The notes under the pieces: model-generated
Told to the model about the DNA's origin: nothing
Databases searched by the model: none
The model's input: the letters and a program-made list of their open reading frames with translations, nothing else
In this document: positions 1-8,881 of the stretch, in pieces
Layout: every line of letters begins with the position of its first letter
Position numbering within the stretch: position 1 is the first letter of the stretch
Source: JBGZEX01 sp041846495
GTDB lineage: Bacteria > Bacteroidota > Bacteroidia > Bacteroidales > Marinifilaceae
Assembly: GCA_041846495.1 (NCBI GenBank)
Contig: JBGZEX010000075.1
Location: 1 to 64,000, forward strand
Reading direction: 5' to 3'
DNA length: 64,000 bases
Made by a program: the position numbers and the translations under genes

Positions 1-4
1 AAAT

Positions 5-1189
5 ATGGGAAAGAATTTAGATTATTCAGCAGTGCATTTTAGACGGGACGGACGTCTTAAATTGTTGATTATCGTAGGGACACGTCCTGAAATTATCCGT
101 TTGGCAGCCGTCATTAATAAATGTCGTATTTATTTCGATACGCTTCTGGCGCATACGGGTCAAAACTACGATTACAATTTAAACGGGATTTTTTTCAAAG
201 ACCTTGGATTGAAAGAGCCGGAGGTTTATATGGATGCCGTAGGAGATGATCTCGGGGCTACGATGGGTAATATCATCGATTGTTCATATAAACTCATGAC
301 ATTTGTTAAACCGGATGCGGTACTCGTACTTGGAGATACCAACAGCTGTTTGTCCGTAATTGGAGCAAAGAGGTTGCATATTCCGATTTTTCATATGGAA
401 GCCGGTAATCGTTGCAAAGATGAGTGTCTTCCGGAAGAGACGAATCGCCGTATTGTGGATATTATTTCCGATGTGAATATGGCTTATTCCGAACATGCAC
501 GAAGATATCTTGCAGACTGCGGATTGCCTAAAGAGAGAACTTTTGTAACGGGTTCACCCATGGCGGAAGTTTTGCTTCATAATCTTTCCGGAATTGATTC
601 TTCGAATATTCATCAACGGCTGGGACTTGAAAAAGGGAAGTATATTTTGCTTTCGGCCCATAGGGAGGAAAATATTGATACGGATGAAAATTTTTCCGAT
701 TTATTCAATGCTATCAATGCCATGGCACGTAAATATGAGTTGCCTGTTCTGTATTCTTGCCATCCGCGCTCCCGTAAGCGTATAGAAATGACTGGATTTA
801 AATTGGATGATAGAGTCATTCAACATGAACCGCTTGGATTTCACGACTACAATTGTTTGCAGATGCATGCTTTTGCAGTAGTGAGCGACAGCGGTACATT
901 GCCGGAAGAAAGTTCCTTCTTTACTTCCATTGGGCGTCCTTTTCCGGCAGTATGCATCCGTACTTCGACCGAACGGCCGGAAGCACTGGACAAAGGAGTG
1001 TTTGTCCTTGCCGGCATTGATGAGTCTTCTTTGCTTCAGGCGGTGGATACTGCAGTGGGGATGGTCGGAAATGGAGATAATGGCATGCCGGTACCCGATT
1101 ATACCGATGTCAATGTCTCATCCAAGGTAGTGAAAATTATACAGTCTTATACACATATCGTCGATAAGATGGTGTGGAGAAAATTCTGA
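5..1189 (+). CDS. UDP-GlcNAc 2-epimerase family protein (WbjD/CapG-like, UDP-N-acetyl-L-fucosamine synthesis)
   Basis: Non-hydrolysing UDP-sugar 2-epimerase, a cytoplasmic enzyme of nucleotide-sugar supply. The GTRPEI motif is at residues 25-30, GDTNSC at 110-115, HMEAGNR at 130-136, an EETNR stretch at 144-148 and SAHREEN at 217-223; these hold the acidic and histidine residues of the catalytic site. The wording around residues 50-160 and the RTSTERPE stretch resemble the CapG/WbjD branch, which makes UDP-L-FucNAc, more than housekeeping WecB. That substrate is inferred. Its usual partners (CapE/CapF-type enzymes) would lie before the window. The frame stays open to the left edge, so the ATG at 5 may not be the true start. 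It is the first of a run of co-directional glycan genes. Confidence 0.88.
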   Translation: MGKNLDYSAVHFRRDGRLKLLIIVGTRPEIIRLAAVINKCRIYFDTLLAHTGQNYDYNLNGIFFKDLGLKEPEVYMDAVGDDLGATMGNIIDCSYKLMTFVKPDAVLVLGDTNSCLSVIGAKRLHIPIFHMEAGNRCKDECLPEETNRRIVDIISDVNMAYSEHARRYLADCGLPKERTFVTGSPMAEVLLHNLSGIDSSNIHQRLGLEKGKYILLSAHREENIDTDENFSDLFNAINAMARKYELPVLYSCHPRSRKRIEMTGFKLDDRVIQHEPLGFHDYNCLQMHAFAVVSDSGTLPEESSFFTSIGRPFPAVCIRTSTERPEALDKGVFVLAGIDESSLLQAVDTAVGMVGNGDNGMPVPDYTDVNVSSKVVKIIQSYTHIVDKMVWRKF

Positions 1190-1236
1190 ATGCCCGTTTT
1201 TTAATTAACTTTATGAAACATTAAGCTGTTTATTAT

Positions 1237-2283
1237 ATGCATTGTAATTGCCCCTTTTTTAGCCAGATGATTATCCTCTATGTTTCTCCCGCTTTTTGGA
1301 TTGGAGCGAGAGGATATAACCTTTTCAGATATGATGTCATCAATAAAAAATGGTCGTATTTCTCCAAATTGAAAGATAAAAAGAATGCTCTGCTGTCGTC
1401 ATTTTTTTTAACAAGGAGATTGTTTCGTGCAGAGATTACCCGTTTGTACAGATTCCGGAATGATATTTGGATGTGTATTGCCAAAAAAGGTATATTCCGG
1501 TATGATGTGAAGACGAATACTTTTTTGAAATGTCGTACCGTAGATAGAGGGGCGCGTCCCATGAATTTATGTCAGGATACGATGGGAAATATTTATTATG
1601 GGGAATATTACCGTAATCCGGAACGAAAAGAAGTGCATATCTACAAAACCATGAATGACGGTGATACGTGGCAAAGAGCGTATACGTTTCCGAAAGGCAC
1701 GATTAATCATATTCATGGATTGTTTAATGATCCCTATAGTGAAAAATTGTGGGTTGCAACGGGGGATGAGGATTCCGCATGTATTTTCGGTTATACGGAA
1801 GATGGGTTTCGAACATTTGTAGCACAGTATCAAGGTAGCCAACAATATCGTATTTGCGTTCCGTTATTTTATAAAGATTTTATTGTTTTCGCTACCGATT
1901 CTCAATATAAGCCTAATGTTATTCGTAAGATAGATCGGAAGACTGGGACTATAACGGATTTGCAGGAGATTCAAGGTTCCGGTATTTATGCTGTTCAAAT
2001 AGGAAATAACGCGGCTATTTCTACGACCGTTGAACCTTCGAGTATCAATACTGATAAGAATTCCTATTTGTGGTTTTCTCCTGACGGAGAACATTGGAAA
2101 GAAGTGTTGCATTATCGGAAGGATATATGGGAGAAAACTTATTTCCAGTTTGGAAGTATTCGTTTCCCCATTTACGAAGTGTCGCCTGAGTTGCCCTACG
2201 AACATCTCATTATTACCGGACGGGCATTACGTAAATTGGATGGAAAGAGTTTGGTGCTATCATTACAAAATGTACGGAGATGA
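1237..2283 (+). CDS. Beta-propeller-like protein of unknown function in polysaccharide locus
   Basis: I do not recognise a specific family. The 348-residue protein has repeated aromatic- and Gly-rich strands such as FRYDV, IFRYDVKTN, YLWFSPDGEHW and GDTWQRAYTF, the pattern of BNR/sialidase-like or WD-like propeller blades. No catalytic sialidase Asp-box series is clear and there is no convincing signal peptide. An internal ATG at 1267 gives a cleaner N-terminus (MIILYVSPAF) and may be the true start. The stop overlaps the next gene by four bases (ATGA), so it is translationally coupled to a glycosyltransferase. It may act in assembly or as a glycan-binding or glycan-modifying protein; this is inference from context only. 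Confidence 0.7.
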   Translation: MHCNCPFFSQMIILYVSPAFWIGARGYNLFRYDVINKKWSYFSKLKDKKNALLSSFFLTRRLFRAEITRLYRFRNDIWMCIAKKGIFRYDVKTNTFLKCRTVDRGARPMNLCQDTMGNIYYGEYYRNPERKEVHIYKTMNDGDTWQRAYTFPKGTINHIHGLFNDPYSEKLWVATGDEDSACIFGYTEDGFRTFVAQYQGSQQYRICVPLFYKDFIVFATDSQYKPNVIRKIDRKTGTITDLQEIQGSGIYAVQIGNNAAISTTVEPSSINTDKNSYLWFSPDGEHWKEVLHYRKDIWEKTYFQFGSIRFPIYEVSPELPYEHLIITGRALRKLDGKSLVLSLQNVRR

Positions 2284-3500
2284 GGATATTATTAATTACT
2301 CAGTATTTTTATCCGGAAAATTTTAAGAGCAATGATATCGCTTTCGGTTTGGTTGAGCGAGGGTATGAGGTAGATGCCTTGGTAGGAATACCGAATTATC
2401 CGGTGGGGAAATATTTTAAAGGATACGGAATATTCAAAAAGCGTATCCAACGGATAAATGGAGTCAAGGTCTTCCGTTCTTTTCAGTTCCCTCGGGGTAG
2501 AGGAAATAAGTTCTTGCTGACGTTGAATTATATAAGCTATGTGATTTCGGCTTGTTGTCACATCCTTTTGTATTTTGTATGGAGAAAATACGATGCGGTA
2601 ATTGTGCATGAACCTTCTCCCATATTTCAGGTATATCCTGCAATGCTTTTGAAGAAATTGAGAAAACTCCCTTTGTATTTGTGGGTGTTGGATATATGGC
2701 CGGATGCGATGATGTCCGGAGGAGGAATAAGGAATAGATATGTTTTGTCCGTTGTAAATAAAATGGTTATAGGGATTTATAAGCATTGCGATAAAATACT
2801 TATAAGCAGCAGGCGATTTACCGAGTCTATTTTGTCGAAGGGGAATTTTGAGAATAAGATCATTTATTTCCCCAATTGGAGTGAGGATTTGTCGAAGGCG
2901 GACTCGACTTATCCTGTTCCCGGATTGCCGGAGGGGTTCGTAATTATGTTGGCAGGTAATCTGGGACGTTCCCAAAATTTGGATGCTATTATAGAAGCGA
3001 TTGAGATTTTGCTGGATATAAAAGAATTGAAATGGGTGTTTGTGGGAGACGGGAGTAAAAAAGAATGGCTGGATGTCTACATAAAGGAGCGTAATTTGAC
3101 CGACAGAGTTTTTACGTTAGGCCGCTTTCCGCCGGAGGCCATGCCTGCATTTTTCAGCAAAGCCGATGCCTTGCTGGTAAGTTTGAGAGGCGGATTCCCT
3201 CATTTGGGCATGGTTGTTCCCGCTCGTTTGCAAGCTTATATGTCGGCAGGACGTCCGGTATTGGCGATGATAGGTGATGGAGGTGCGGATATTATAAGGG
3301 AATCGAATTGCGGTTATGCCGTTCCTGCAGGTGATTATAAAGCTCTTGCAGATATAATACGGAATAAAGTAATTGCAAATAGAGAGGATTTTGAAAAAAT
3401 GGGAGAAAACGGGCGTTTGTTTTTTGAAAAAGAATTTCGAAAAGATATTTGTATTGATAATTTGTGTAAAATACTTAAGAGGGGAATAAAAAATGGTTAG
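2280..3500 (+). CDS. Glycosyltransferase family 4 (WbuB-like)
   Basis: Retaining GT-B fold glycosyltransferase adding a sugar to the undecaprenyl-linked repeat unit at the inner face of the membrane. The N-terminal Rossmann half begins MRILLITQYFYPE, the usual GT4 start. An aromatic acceptor-side segment (LWVLDIWPDA) is near residue 140, and the donor-binding half carries GNLGRSQN and later PARLQAYMSAGRPVLA. WbuB-type enzymes often transfer L-FucNAc, which would match the epimerase upstream, but the donor cannot be proved from sequence. The start overlaps the previous stop (ATGA) and the end overlaps the acetyltransferase by eight bases, so the operon is tightly packed. Confidence 0.9.
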   Translation: MRILLITQYFYPENFKSNDIAFGLVERGYEVDALVGIPNYPVGKYFKGYGIFKKRIQRINGVKVFRSFQFPRGRGNKFLLTLNYISYVISACCHILLYFVWRKYDAVIVHEPSPIFQVYPAMLLKKLRKLPLYLWVLDIWPDAMMSGGGIRNRYVLSVVNKMVIGIYKHCDKILISSRRFTESILSKGNFENKIIYFPNWSEDLSKADSTYPVPGLPEGFVIMLAGNLGRSQNLDAIIEAIEILLDIKELKWVFVGDGSKKEWLDVYIKERNLTDRVFTLGRFPPEAMPAFFSKADALLVSLRGGFPHLGMVVPARLQAYMSAGRPVLAMIGDGGADIIRESNCGYAVPAGDYKALADIIRNKVIANREDFEKMGENGRLFFEKEFRKDICIDNLCKILKRGIKNG

Positions 3501-4077
3501 AAAATTGAGTTTGACCTATCGATTCCTGCGCTTTATAGGCTTGAATTATTCTGAGGAAGAATACGGGGATGTGAATATATTGAAAGTTATAGGTAAGTTT
3601 TTTGGGAATATATATCATGCTTTGTTGTTAAGTATGATGAATTGGGTGATTTTTGAACCCTTTAATCCGAGGATGTTGAGACCCTTTTTATTGAGAAGAT
3701 TGGGTTGTAAGGTGGGGAAGGGGGTATTTATCGGAGATCATGTCATTGTTGATTTAAATCATGCAGATTGTATAATTTTAGAAGATCATGTCCATATTGC
3801 CAGTGGAAGTCGGTTATTATGTCATCAGCGAGATTTAACAAATTATTGTGTGGGCGACGATTATGCAAAATTAGGTTATAAACTGGGGATGATTTGCATG
3901 AAAAGAGGATGCTTGATTGGTATGGAAACGATGATAATGCCCGGAGTTACGATAGGAGAAGGTGCTATTGTGGGAGCAGGCTCTTTGGTTACAAAGGATA
4001 TTCCGGCTTGGACCATTGCTTCGGGGAGGCCTGCTAAAGTCGTAAAAAATATACCGGTAAGAACGAATGAGGTATGA
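3493..4077 (+). CDS. Left-handed beta-helix (hexapeptide) acyltransferase
   Basis: Cytoplasmic O- or N-acetyltransferase of the WcaF/Vat (hexapeptide) superfamily, 194 residues. The C-terminal half shows imperfect hexapeptide turns (GCKVGKGVFIGDHVIVD, IGMETMIMPGVTIGEGAIVGAGSLV) and the usual end SGRPAKVVKNIP. A His within the central coil (LLCHQRD) is a plausible catalytic base. The N-terminal 60 residues are helical and hydrophobic, as in membrane-associated sugar acetyltransferases. It overlaps the glycosyltransferase before it and the deacetylase after it by a few bases, so it probably decorates the same glycan. The acceptor is unknown. Confidence 0.85.
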   Translation: MVRKLSLTYRFLRFIGLNYSEEEYGDVNILKVIGKFFGNIYHALLLSMMNWVIFEPFNPRMLRPFLLRRLGCKVGKGVFIGDHVIVDLNHADCIILEDHVHIASGSRLLCHQRDLTNYCVGDDYAKLGYKLGMICMKRGCLIGMETMIMPGVTIGEGAIVGAGSLVTKDIPAWTIASGRPAKVVKNIPVRTNEV

Positions 4078-4931
4078 ATATTCTTACTTTTGATATTGAA
4101 GATTGGTATAATTGCGACTTTATTTCAGGTGAGCTGGATTGGGATAAGTACGAGGTGCGTATTTATGAGGGGGTGGAACGTATATTGGAAGAACTCGAAC
4201 GACGGGAACAAAAAGGGACATTTTTTTGCTTGGGTTGGATAGCGGAAAAACATCCTGAGGTGATTCGAGCCATATATCGGAACGGACATCATTTGGGATG
4301 CCATTCCTATCAGCATGAACTTTCTTCCGGATTTTGTCGAGAGGAATTCAAAAAAGATACCCTGAAAGCTAAGCATTTGATAGAGGATGTTATCGGGGAG
4401 GAAATAAAAGCTTTTCGTGCTCCCGGTTTTTCGATTACCCAAAATAATGTATGGGCATTAAGGGCTTTGGTGGAGATGGGATTTGAATATGATTGTTCGA
4501 TATTCCCTTCTTCGCATGATTACGGAGGTATGATGAGTTATGGAGCGGGAGTTCCCAAAAGAATAAATGTGGGAGACGGATTGTTTATCAAGGAATTTCC
4601 GATAAATATCCGTAAGCTGCTGAATAAAACCGTCGTTTTTTCCGGGGGAGGATATTTTAGATTGTTTCCCTATAGCTTGATTAAACGTTGGGGAAAGACT
4701 TCCGATTATATGATGACTTATTTTCATCCGAGAGATTTCGATACGGGACAGCCCGTTATGGAAGGTTTACCTTTGATAAGACGTTTTAAGAGTTATGTCG
4801 GTATAAAGAAGGCATTTTATAAATTTAAAATGTTTTTGGATGATTTTGCTTTTTGCAGTGTAGCAGAGGCCGATAAGGAAATAGACTGGGAAAAAGCGGA
4901 TGTGATTAGTTTATTCGATTTGGAAAAATAG
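4074..4931 (+). CDS. Polysaccharide deacetylase family protein (NodB-like)
   Basis: Carbohydrate esterase 4-type deacetylase. FDIEDW at residues 6-11 gives the catalytic and metal-binding Asp pair (D7, D10). CHSYQH at 76-81 supplies the two metal-binding histidines (H77, H81), and RAPGFS at 115-120 is the substrate-groove Arg-Pro motif. The FDIEDW form and the 285-residue length resemble deacetylases of exopolysaccharide loci. No signal peptide is visible, so it may act on lipid-linked intermediates in the cytoplasm. The start overlaps the acetyltransferase stop by four bases. Acetylation followed by deacetylation genes suggests tuning of the N- or O-acetyl pattern of the glycan. Confidence 0.88.
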   Translation: MNILTFDIEDWYNCDFISGELDWDKYEVRIYEGVERILEELERREQKGTFFCLGWIAEKHPEVIRAIYRNGHHLGCHSYQHELSSGFCREEFKKDTLKAKHLIEDVIGEEIKAFRAPGFSITQNNVWALRALVEMGFEYDCSIFPSSHDYGGMMSYGAGVPKRINVGDGLFIKEFPINIRKLLNKTVVFSGGGYFRLFPYSLIKRWGKTSDYMMTYFHPRDFDTGQPVMEGLPLIRRFKSYVGIKKAFYKFKMFLDDFAFCSVAEADKEIDWEKADVISLFDLEK

Positions 4932-4942
4932 ATTGTTTATCG

Positions 4943-5884
4943 ATGAAAGTACTTATTACAGGCATAAATGGATTTGTCGGTTCTAACTTTTCCCGTAAAT
5001 GGAATGGGAAGTATATTCTGTATGGATTGGATATCAATCCAATCTTAAATGCAGGAGTGAAAAAAATATTTGCATGGGAACAATTGAAGGATATTCCTCA
5101 TACGGATGCTATTATCCATTTGGCGGGGAAAGCCCACGATACGAAGGATAGCAGCCTTGCAAACTCTTATTTTGAGATAAATACCTGTTTGACACAAAAA
5201 GTTTTCGACTATTTTCTGCAATCGGAAGCACGGACATTCATTTTTTTCAGTTCGGTAAAAGCGGCAGCGGACACTGTGGAAGGAGATATACTTACCGAAG
5301 AAATTATTCCGAAGCCCGTTGGCCCTTACGGCGAATCGAAAATTAAAGCTGAAGAGTATATTCTGACCCGAAGTCGGGAATTGAAAATAGGGAATAAGAG
5401 AATATTCATTCTTCGTCCGGCAATGATTTACGGACCGGGCAACAAAGGTAATCTGAACCTGTTATACAATGTGGTAAGAAAAGGTATTCCCTGGCCTTTG
5501 GGTGCCTATGAAAACAAACGTTCATTTTGCTCTGTCAATAACATTGCTTATGTGGTGGAGCAGTTGATGGTTCGTGAAAATATAGAAAGCGGTATTTATC
5601 ATATGTGCGATGACCAAGCGTTGTCGACAAACGAGTTGATTCGACTGATTGCGACATCGTTGGGGAAAAAGGCACATATCTGGAAATTCCCCCGGAACCT
5701 GGTAAATGTTTTGGCAGGTATCGGAAGTGTGCTTCATTTGCCGCTAAACAGGGAGCGACTGAAAAAACTTACCGAAAACTATGTTGTCTCCAACGAAAAA
5801 ATAAAACATGCCTTGAATATTGCGCAACTTCCGGATAGCCTGCCGGAAGGCTTGATGAGAACGTTTGACAGCTTTAGAAAATAA
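4943..5884 (+). CDS. NAD-dependent epimerase/dehydratase (GalE/WbpV-like SDR)
   Basis: Extended short-chain dehydrogenase acting on an NDP-sugar. The nucleotide-binding motif GINGFVG is at residues 7-13, the catalytic serine pair at 103-104 (FFSSVK) and the YGESK (YxxxK) motif at 129-133, followed by LRPAMIYGPG, typical of UDP-HexNAc 4-epimerase or 4-reductase relatives. In Bacteroides capsule loci such an enzyme is commonly encoded just before the initiating sugar-phosphate transferase, and that is the order here, so it probably makes the first sugar of the repeat unit. The precise product (UDP-QuiNAc, UDP-GalNAc or other) is not determined. Confidence 0.9.
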   Translation: MKVLITGINGFVGSNFSRKWNGKYILYGLDINPILNAGVKKIFAWEQLKDIPHTDAIIHLAGKAHDTKDSSLANSYFEINTCLTQKVFDYFLQSEARTFIFFSSVKAAADTVEGDILTEEIIPKPVGPYGESKIKAEEYILTRSRELKIGNKRIFILRPAMIYGPGNKGNLNLLYNVVRKGIPWPLGAYENKRSFCSVNNIAYVVEQLMVRENIESGIYHMCDDQALSTNELIRLIATSLGKKAHIWKFPRNLVNVLAGIGSVLHLPLNRERLKKLTENYVVSNEKIKHALNIAQLPDSLPEGLMRTFDSFRK

Positions 5885-5889
5885 ATAAT

Positions 5890-6438
5890 ATGCAACGATT
5901 TTTCGATTTTACATTCTCGTTTTTGGGAATTCTGTTTTTGTGTCCGGTAGGTGTAGTACTGTATATCATCGGATTGTTTGATACCGGTTCGCCATTGTTT
6001 TTGCAGCAGCGTGTCGGTAAGGGCAAAAAACCGTTCACTCTTATCAAGTTCCGTACCATGCGGAAAGGTACACAATCTGTTGCTACACACTTGACAAATC
6101 AAAATGCTATTACGAAATACGGTGCTTTTTTGCGACGTACAAAATTGGATGAACTGCCGCAGTTGTTGAATGTTTTGAAAGGTGACATGAGCTTGGTGGG
6201 TGCGCGTCCCAATCTTTTTAATCAGACGGAATTGATTGATGAGAGGGAGAAGCGGGGAGTGTATAATTATTTGCCCGGGATAACGGGTTTGGCGCAGATT
6301 AATGAAATTGATATGTCTACTCCTGTAAAATTGGCTGAGAAGGATGCTGAAATGTATGAAATATTGGATTTAAAGAAGTATTTTTATTATATTTTTGCGA
6401 CTATTGGGGGTAAAGGACAGGGAGATAGGGTGAAATGA
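5890..6438 (+). CDS. Initiating phosphosugar (undecaprenyl-phosphate glycosyl-1-phosphate) transferase
   Basis: Small monotopic phosphoglycosyl transferase of the PglC/WcaJ C-terminal type, 182 residues. It transfers a sugar-1-phosphate to undecaprenyl phosphate and starts repeat-unit assembly. A single N-terminal re-entrant hydrophobic segment covers residues 8-30. KFRTM is at 53-57 and the catalytic Asp-Glu dyad at D87-E88 (TKLDELPQ). The family motif SLVGPRP reads SLVGARP here, at residues 101-107. It lacks the N-terminal four-helix and CoA-binding-like domain of WcaJ. It closes the sugar-assembly part of the operon; a new promoter seems to follow before the export genes. Confidence 0.93.
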   Translation: MQRFFDFTFSFLGILFLCPVGVVLYIIGLFDTGSPLFLQQRVGKGKKPFTLIKFRTMRKGTQSVATHLTNQNAITKYGAFLRRTKLDELPQLLNVLKGDMSLVGARPNLFNQTELIDEREKRGVYNYLPGITGLAQINEIDMSTPVKLAEKDAEMYEILDLKKYFYYIFATIGGKGQGDRVK

Positions 6439-6453
6439 TTCGGGAGGTGTGGT

Positions 6454-6461
6454 TATATTTG
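6454..6461 (+). promoter_or_regulatory. Bacteroidetes -7 box before the export operon
   Basis: TATATTTG matches the Bacteroidetes consensus TAnnTTTG and sits about 45 bases before the Wza-like gene in the only real gap of this region. No clear TTTG is seen at the -33 position. It suggests that export and acyl genes can be transcribed apart from the sugar-assembly genes. Confidence 0.5.
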
Positions 6462-6505
6462 ACTTTTATAAGTAATGATAGATTGTAAGTTAATATATTG
6501 AGGAT

Positions 6506-8881
6506 ATGAAAAAATGGTATTTAGTTCTAATCTTATGCTGTTTGGGCGGTTCGGTTTTTGCACAAATATCGGATTCGGAGGTAAAAAATATGGTGAAGCA
6601 GGCCTATGCCGAAGGAAAATCCAAAGAAGAAATTGCGGTTATGCTTTTGACAAAAGGCGTAAGTCGGGAAGATGTAGAGCGTTTAAAGGCGGATTATGAA
6701 AAAATAGGAAAGGGGAAATCCGCCGAAGATATATCGAAGAGCAATACCCGGGAACGCCTGAATATGAATTATGCAGGCGTGGAGAAGGATAGTTCCGCAA
6801 TACGGAACGAAATTTCGGATGTGTTCGGGAGAGCGATGTTCAGGAATAATAACCTTACATTCGAACCTCAACTCAATATACCTACTCCGGATAATTACGT
6901 GTTGGGGCCGGGGGATGAGATTGTCGTCGATATATGGGGAAATTCGGAAATGACATTGAGGCAGGTGATATCGCCCGAAGGTACGATTAACGTATCCAAT
7001 CTCGGTCCTCTTTATTTGAACGGCAAAAATATACGGGAAGCCGCATTTTATTTGAAGACGATGTTTTCCCGCATATTTTCGGATTTATCGGGACAGAAAC
7101 CCGGGACGTTTTTAAAGTTGTCGTTGGGACAAATTCGGAGTATAAGAGTGAATATTGTGGGAGAGGTCGTTATGCCGGGCACTTATACCCTCCCTTCTTT
7201 GGCGACTTTATATCACGCTCTGTATGCGGCGGGAGGAGTAAACGATATGGGAACTTTGCGGAATATATACGTATACCGGAAAGGTGTGCGTATAGCGCGG
7301 ATAGATGTTTACGATTATATCCTCAATGGGGATAACAGAGGGGATATCCGTTTGGAAGACGGAGATTTGATAAGCATTGCGACCTATGATAAGCTGGTCG
7401 TTCTTAAAGGAGAATTCAAACGTCCGATGACCTATGAGATGAAAGAAGGAGAAACTCTGAGTGTAGCGTTGAATTATGCCGGAGGATTTTCCGGAGATGC
7501 ATATAAGTCCTGTGTGACGGTAAGGCGTAAAGGAGATAAGGAATTCAAACTGTTTACGGTCGAAAATAAGGATTTCGGAAATTTTGTTCTGTGGAATGGG
7601 GATAGTGTGACGGTCAATAGAATATCGGATAGGTACGAAAATAGGGTGATACTTACCGGAGCCGTGAAACGCCCCGGTGACTATGCTCTCGGAAACAAAA
7701 TCCGGACTGTAAGGGATTTGATGAAAATGGCTGACGGACCGAAAGGGGACGCTTTTCTTACTCGAGCCATACTTTATAGGGAAAAAGAGGATTTGACAAA
7801 AGAGGTCATACCTGTGGATATGGAGAAATTGCTTTCCGGAGAAATTGCAGATGTGGAACTCCGTCCGGAAGATCAACTTTATATTCCTTCGAAAAATGCA
7901 ATTCGGGAAGGGTATGTAATAAATATTAAAGGAGAAGTGCGTAATCCCGGAGAATACGATTTTATGGATAATATGACTTTGGAAGATGCGGTAATACGTG
8001 CCGGAGGTTTGAACGAATCGGCCTCCGTCGTGCGCGTGGATGTTGCCAGAAGAATTAAGGATCCCAAAGGGATAAAAGAAATCGATTCGGATGCCGAGTT
8101 GTATTCTTTTGCTCTTAAGGATAATTTGGTGGTGGACGGCATACGGGGATTCGTATTGGAACCTTTCGACGAAATTTATGTCCGCCGTTCCCCTGTTTAC
8201 AGGGAACAGCAGAATGTGACGGTGAAGGGAGAGGTGTTGTATGCGGGAGTTTATGCTAAGGAGACGGTGAATTCCCGGATTTCGGAGTTGGTAAAAAGAG
8301 CCGGTGGCGTTACTTCCAAAGCTTATGTAAAAGGTGCCCGATTGATGAGGAAGATGACTCCGGAACAACGGTTTAAAATGGAAACCGCTTTGAGGTTATC
8401 GAAAACTTCCGGAAATGATTCCATCGGAGAGAATGAGATAAAGATACCGGATAATTACATCGTCGCAATAGAATTGGAAAAAGCGTTGGCCAATCCCGGT
8501 TCGGATGATGATGTGGTGATGGAAGAAGGAGATGAACTCATCGTTCCCGCCTATGACGGAACGGTAAGAATAAGCGGGGCGGTAATGCGGCCCAATACCG
8601 TTGTCTATAAAAAAGGAATGAAATTTTGTGATTATATAGAAAATGCCGGAGGTTTCGGATTTAGGGCTAAAAAACGCAAAGCTTTCGTGATTTATGCGAA
8701 CGGAAAAGTCGCCGTACGCAAAATAGGGAGAAATCCGAAAATCGAACCGGGATGCGAAATTATAGTTCCGATGAAAAATAAGGATAGGATGCTGAGCTTC
8801 CCGGAAGTATTGAGTATGGGAAGTTCTCTTACTTCCATGCTGGGCATGATTACTTATATGATTAATACAACCACAAAGTGA
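6506..8881 (+). CDS. Polysaccharide export outer-membrane protein (Wza-like, multiple SLBB domains)
   Basis: Outer-membrane export channel component of a Wzx/Wzy-type system. The signal peptide is residues 1-19 with cleavage before Q20. A polar helical segment follows, then the Poly_export motif YVLGPGDEIVVDIWG at about 131-145. Several SLBB beta-grasp repeats follow, recognisable by recurring VNIVGEVVMPGTYTLP, LKGEFKRPMTYEM, LTGAVKRPGDYAL, IKGEVRNPGEYDF, VKGEVLYAGVY and ISGAVMRPN. At 791 residues it is about twice the length of E. coli Wza because of the extra SLBB units, a form common in Bacteroidetes. No lipobox cysteine is seen. The stop overlaps the ATG of the chain-length gene by one base. 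Confidence 0.93.
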   Translation: MKKWYLVLILCCLGGSVFAQISDSEVKNMVKQAYAEGKSKEEIAVMLLTKGVSREDVERLKADYEKIGKGKSAEDISKSNTRERLNMNYAGVEKDSSAIRNEISDVFGRAMFRNNNLTFEPQLNIPTPDNYVLGPGDEIVVDIWGNSEMTLRQVISPEGTINVSNLGPLYLNGKNIREAAFYLKTMFSRIFSDLSGQKPGTFLKLSLGQIRSIRVNIVGEVVMPGTYTLPSLATLYHALYAAGGVNDMGTLRNIYVYRKGVRIARIDVYDYILNGDNRGDIRLEDGDLISIATYDKLVVLKGEFKRPMTYEMKEGETLSVALNYAGGFSGDAYKSCVTVRRKGDKEFKLFTVENKDFGNFVLWNGDSVTVNRISDRYENRVILTGAVKRPGDYALGNKIRTVRDLMKMADGPKGDAFLTRAILYREKEDLTKEVIPVDMEKLLSGEIADVELRPEDQLYIPSKNAIREGYVINIKGEVRNPGEYDFMDNMTLEDAVIRAGGLNESASVVRVDVARRIKDPKGIKEIDSDAELYSFALKDNLVVDGIRGFVLEPFDEIYVRRSPVYREQQNVTVKGEVLYAGVYAKETVNSRISELVKRAGGVTSKAYVKGARLMRKMTPEQRFKMETALRLSKTSGNDSIGENEIKIPDNYIVAIELEKALANPGSDDDVVMEEGDELIVPAYDGTVRISGAVMRPNTVVYKKGMKFCDYIENAGGFGFRAKKRKAFVIYANGKVAVRKIGRNPKIEPGCEIIVPMKNKDRMLSFPEVLSMGSSLTSMLGMITYMINTTTK

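Noticed and set aside
7208..8368. A 386-codon open frame on the minus strand
   Set aside because: It is antisense to the Wza-like gene, follows its codon pattern and yields a low-complexity, Ile/His-rich product with no family resemblance.
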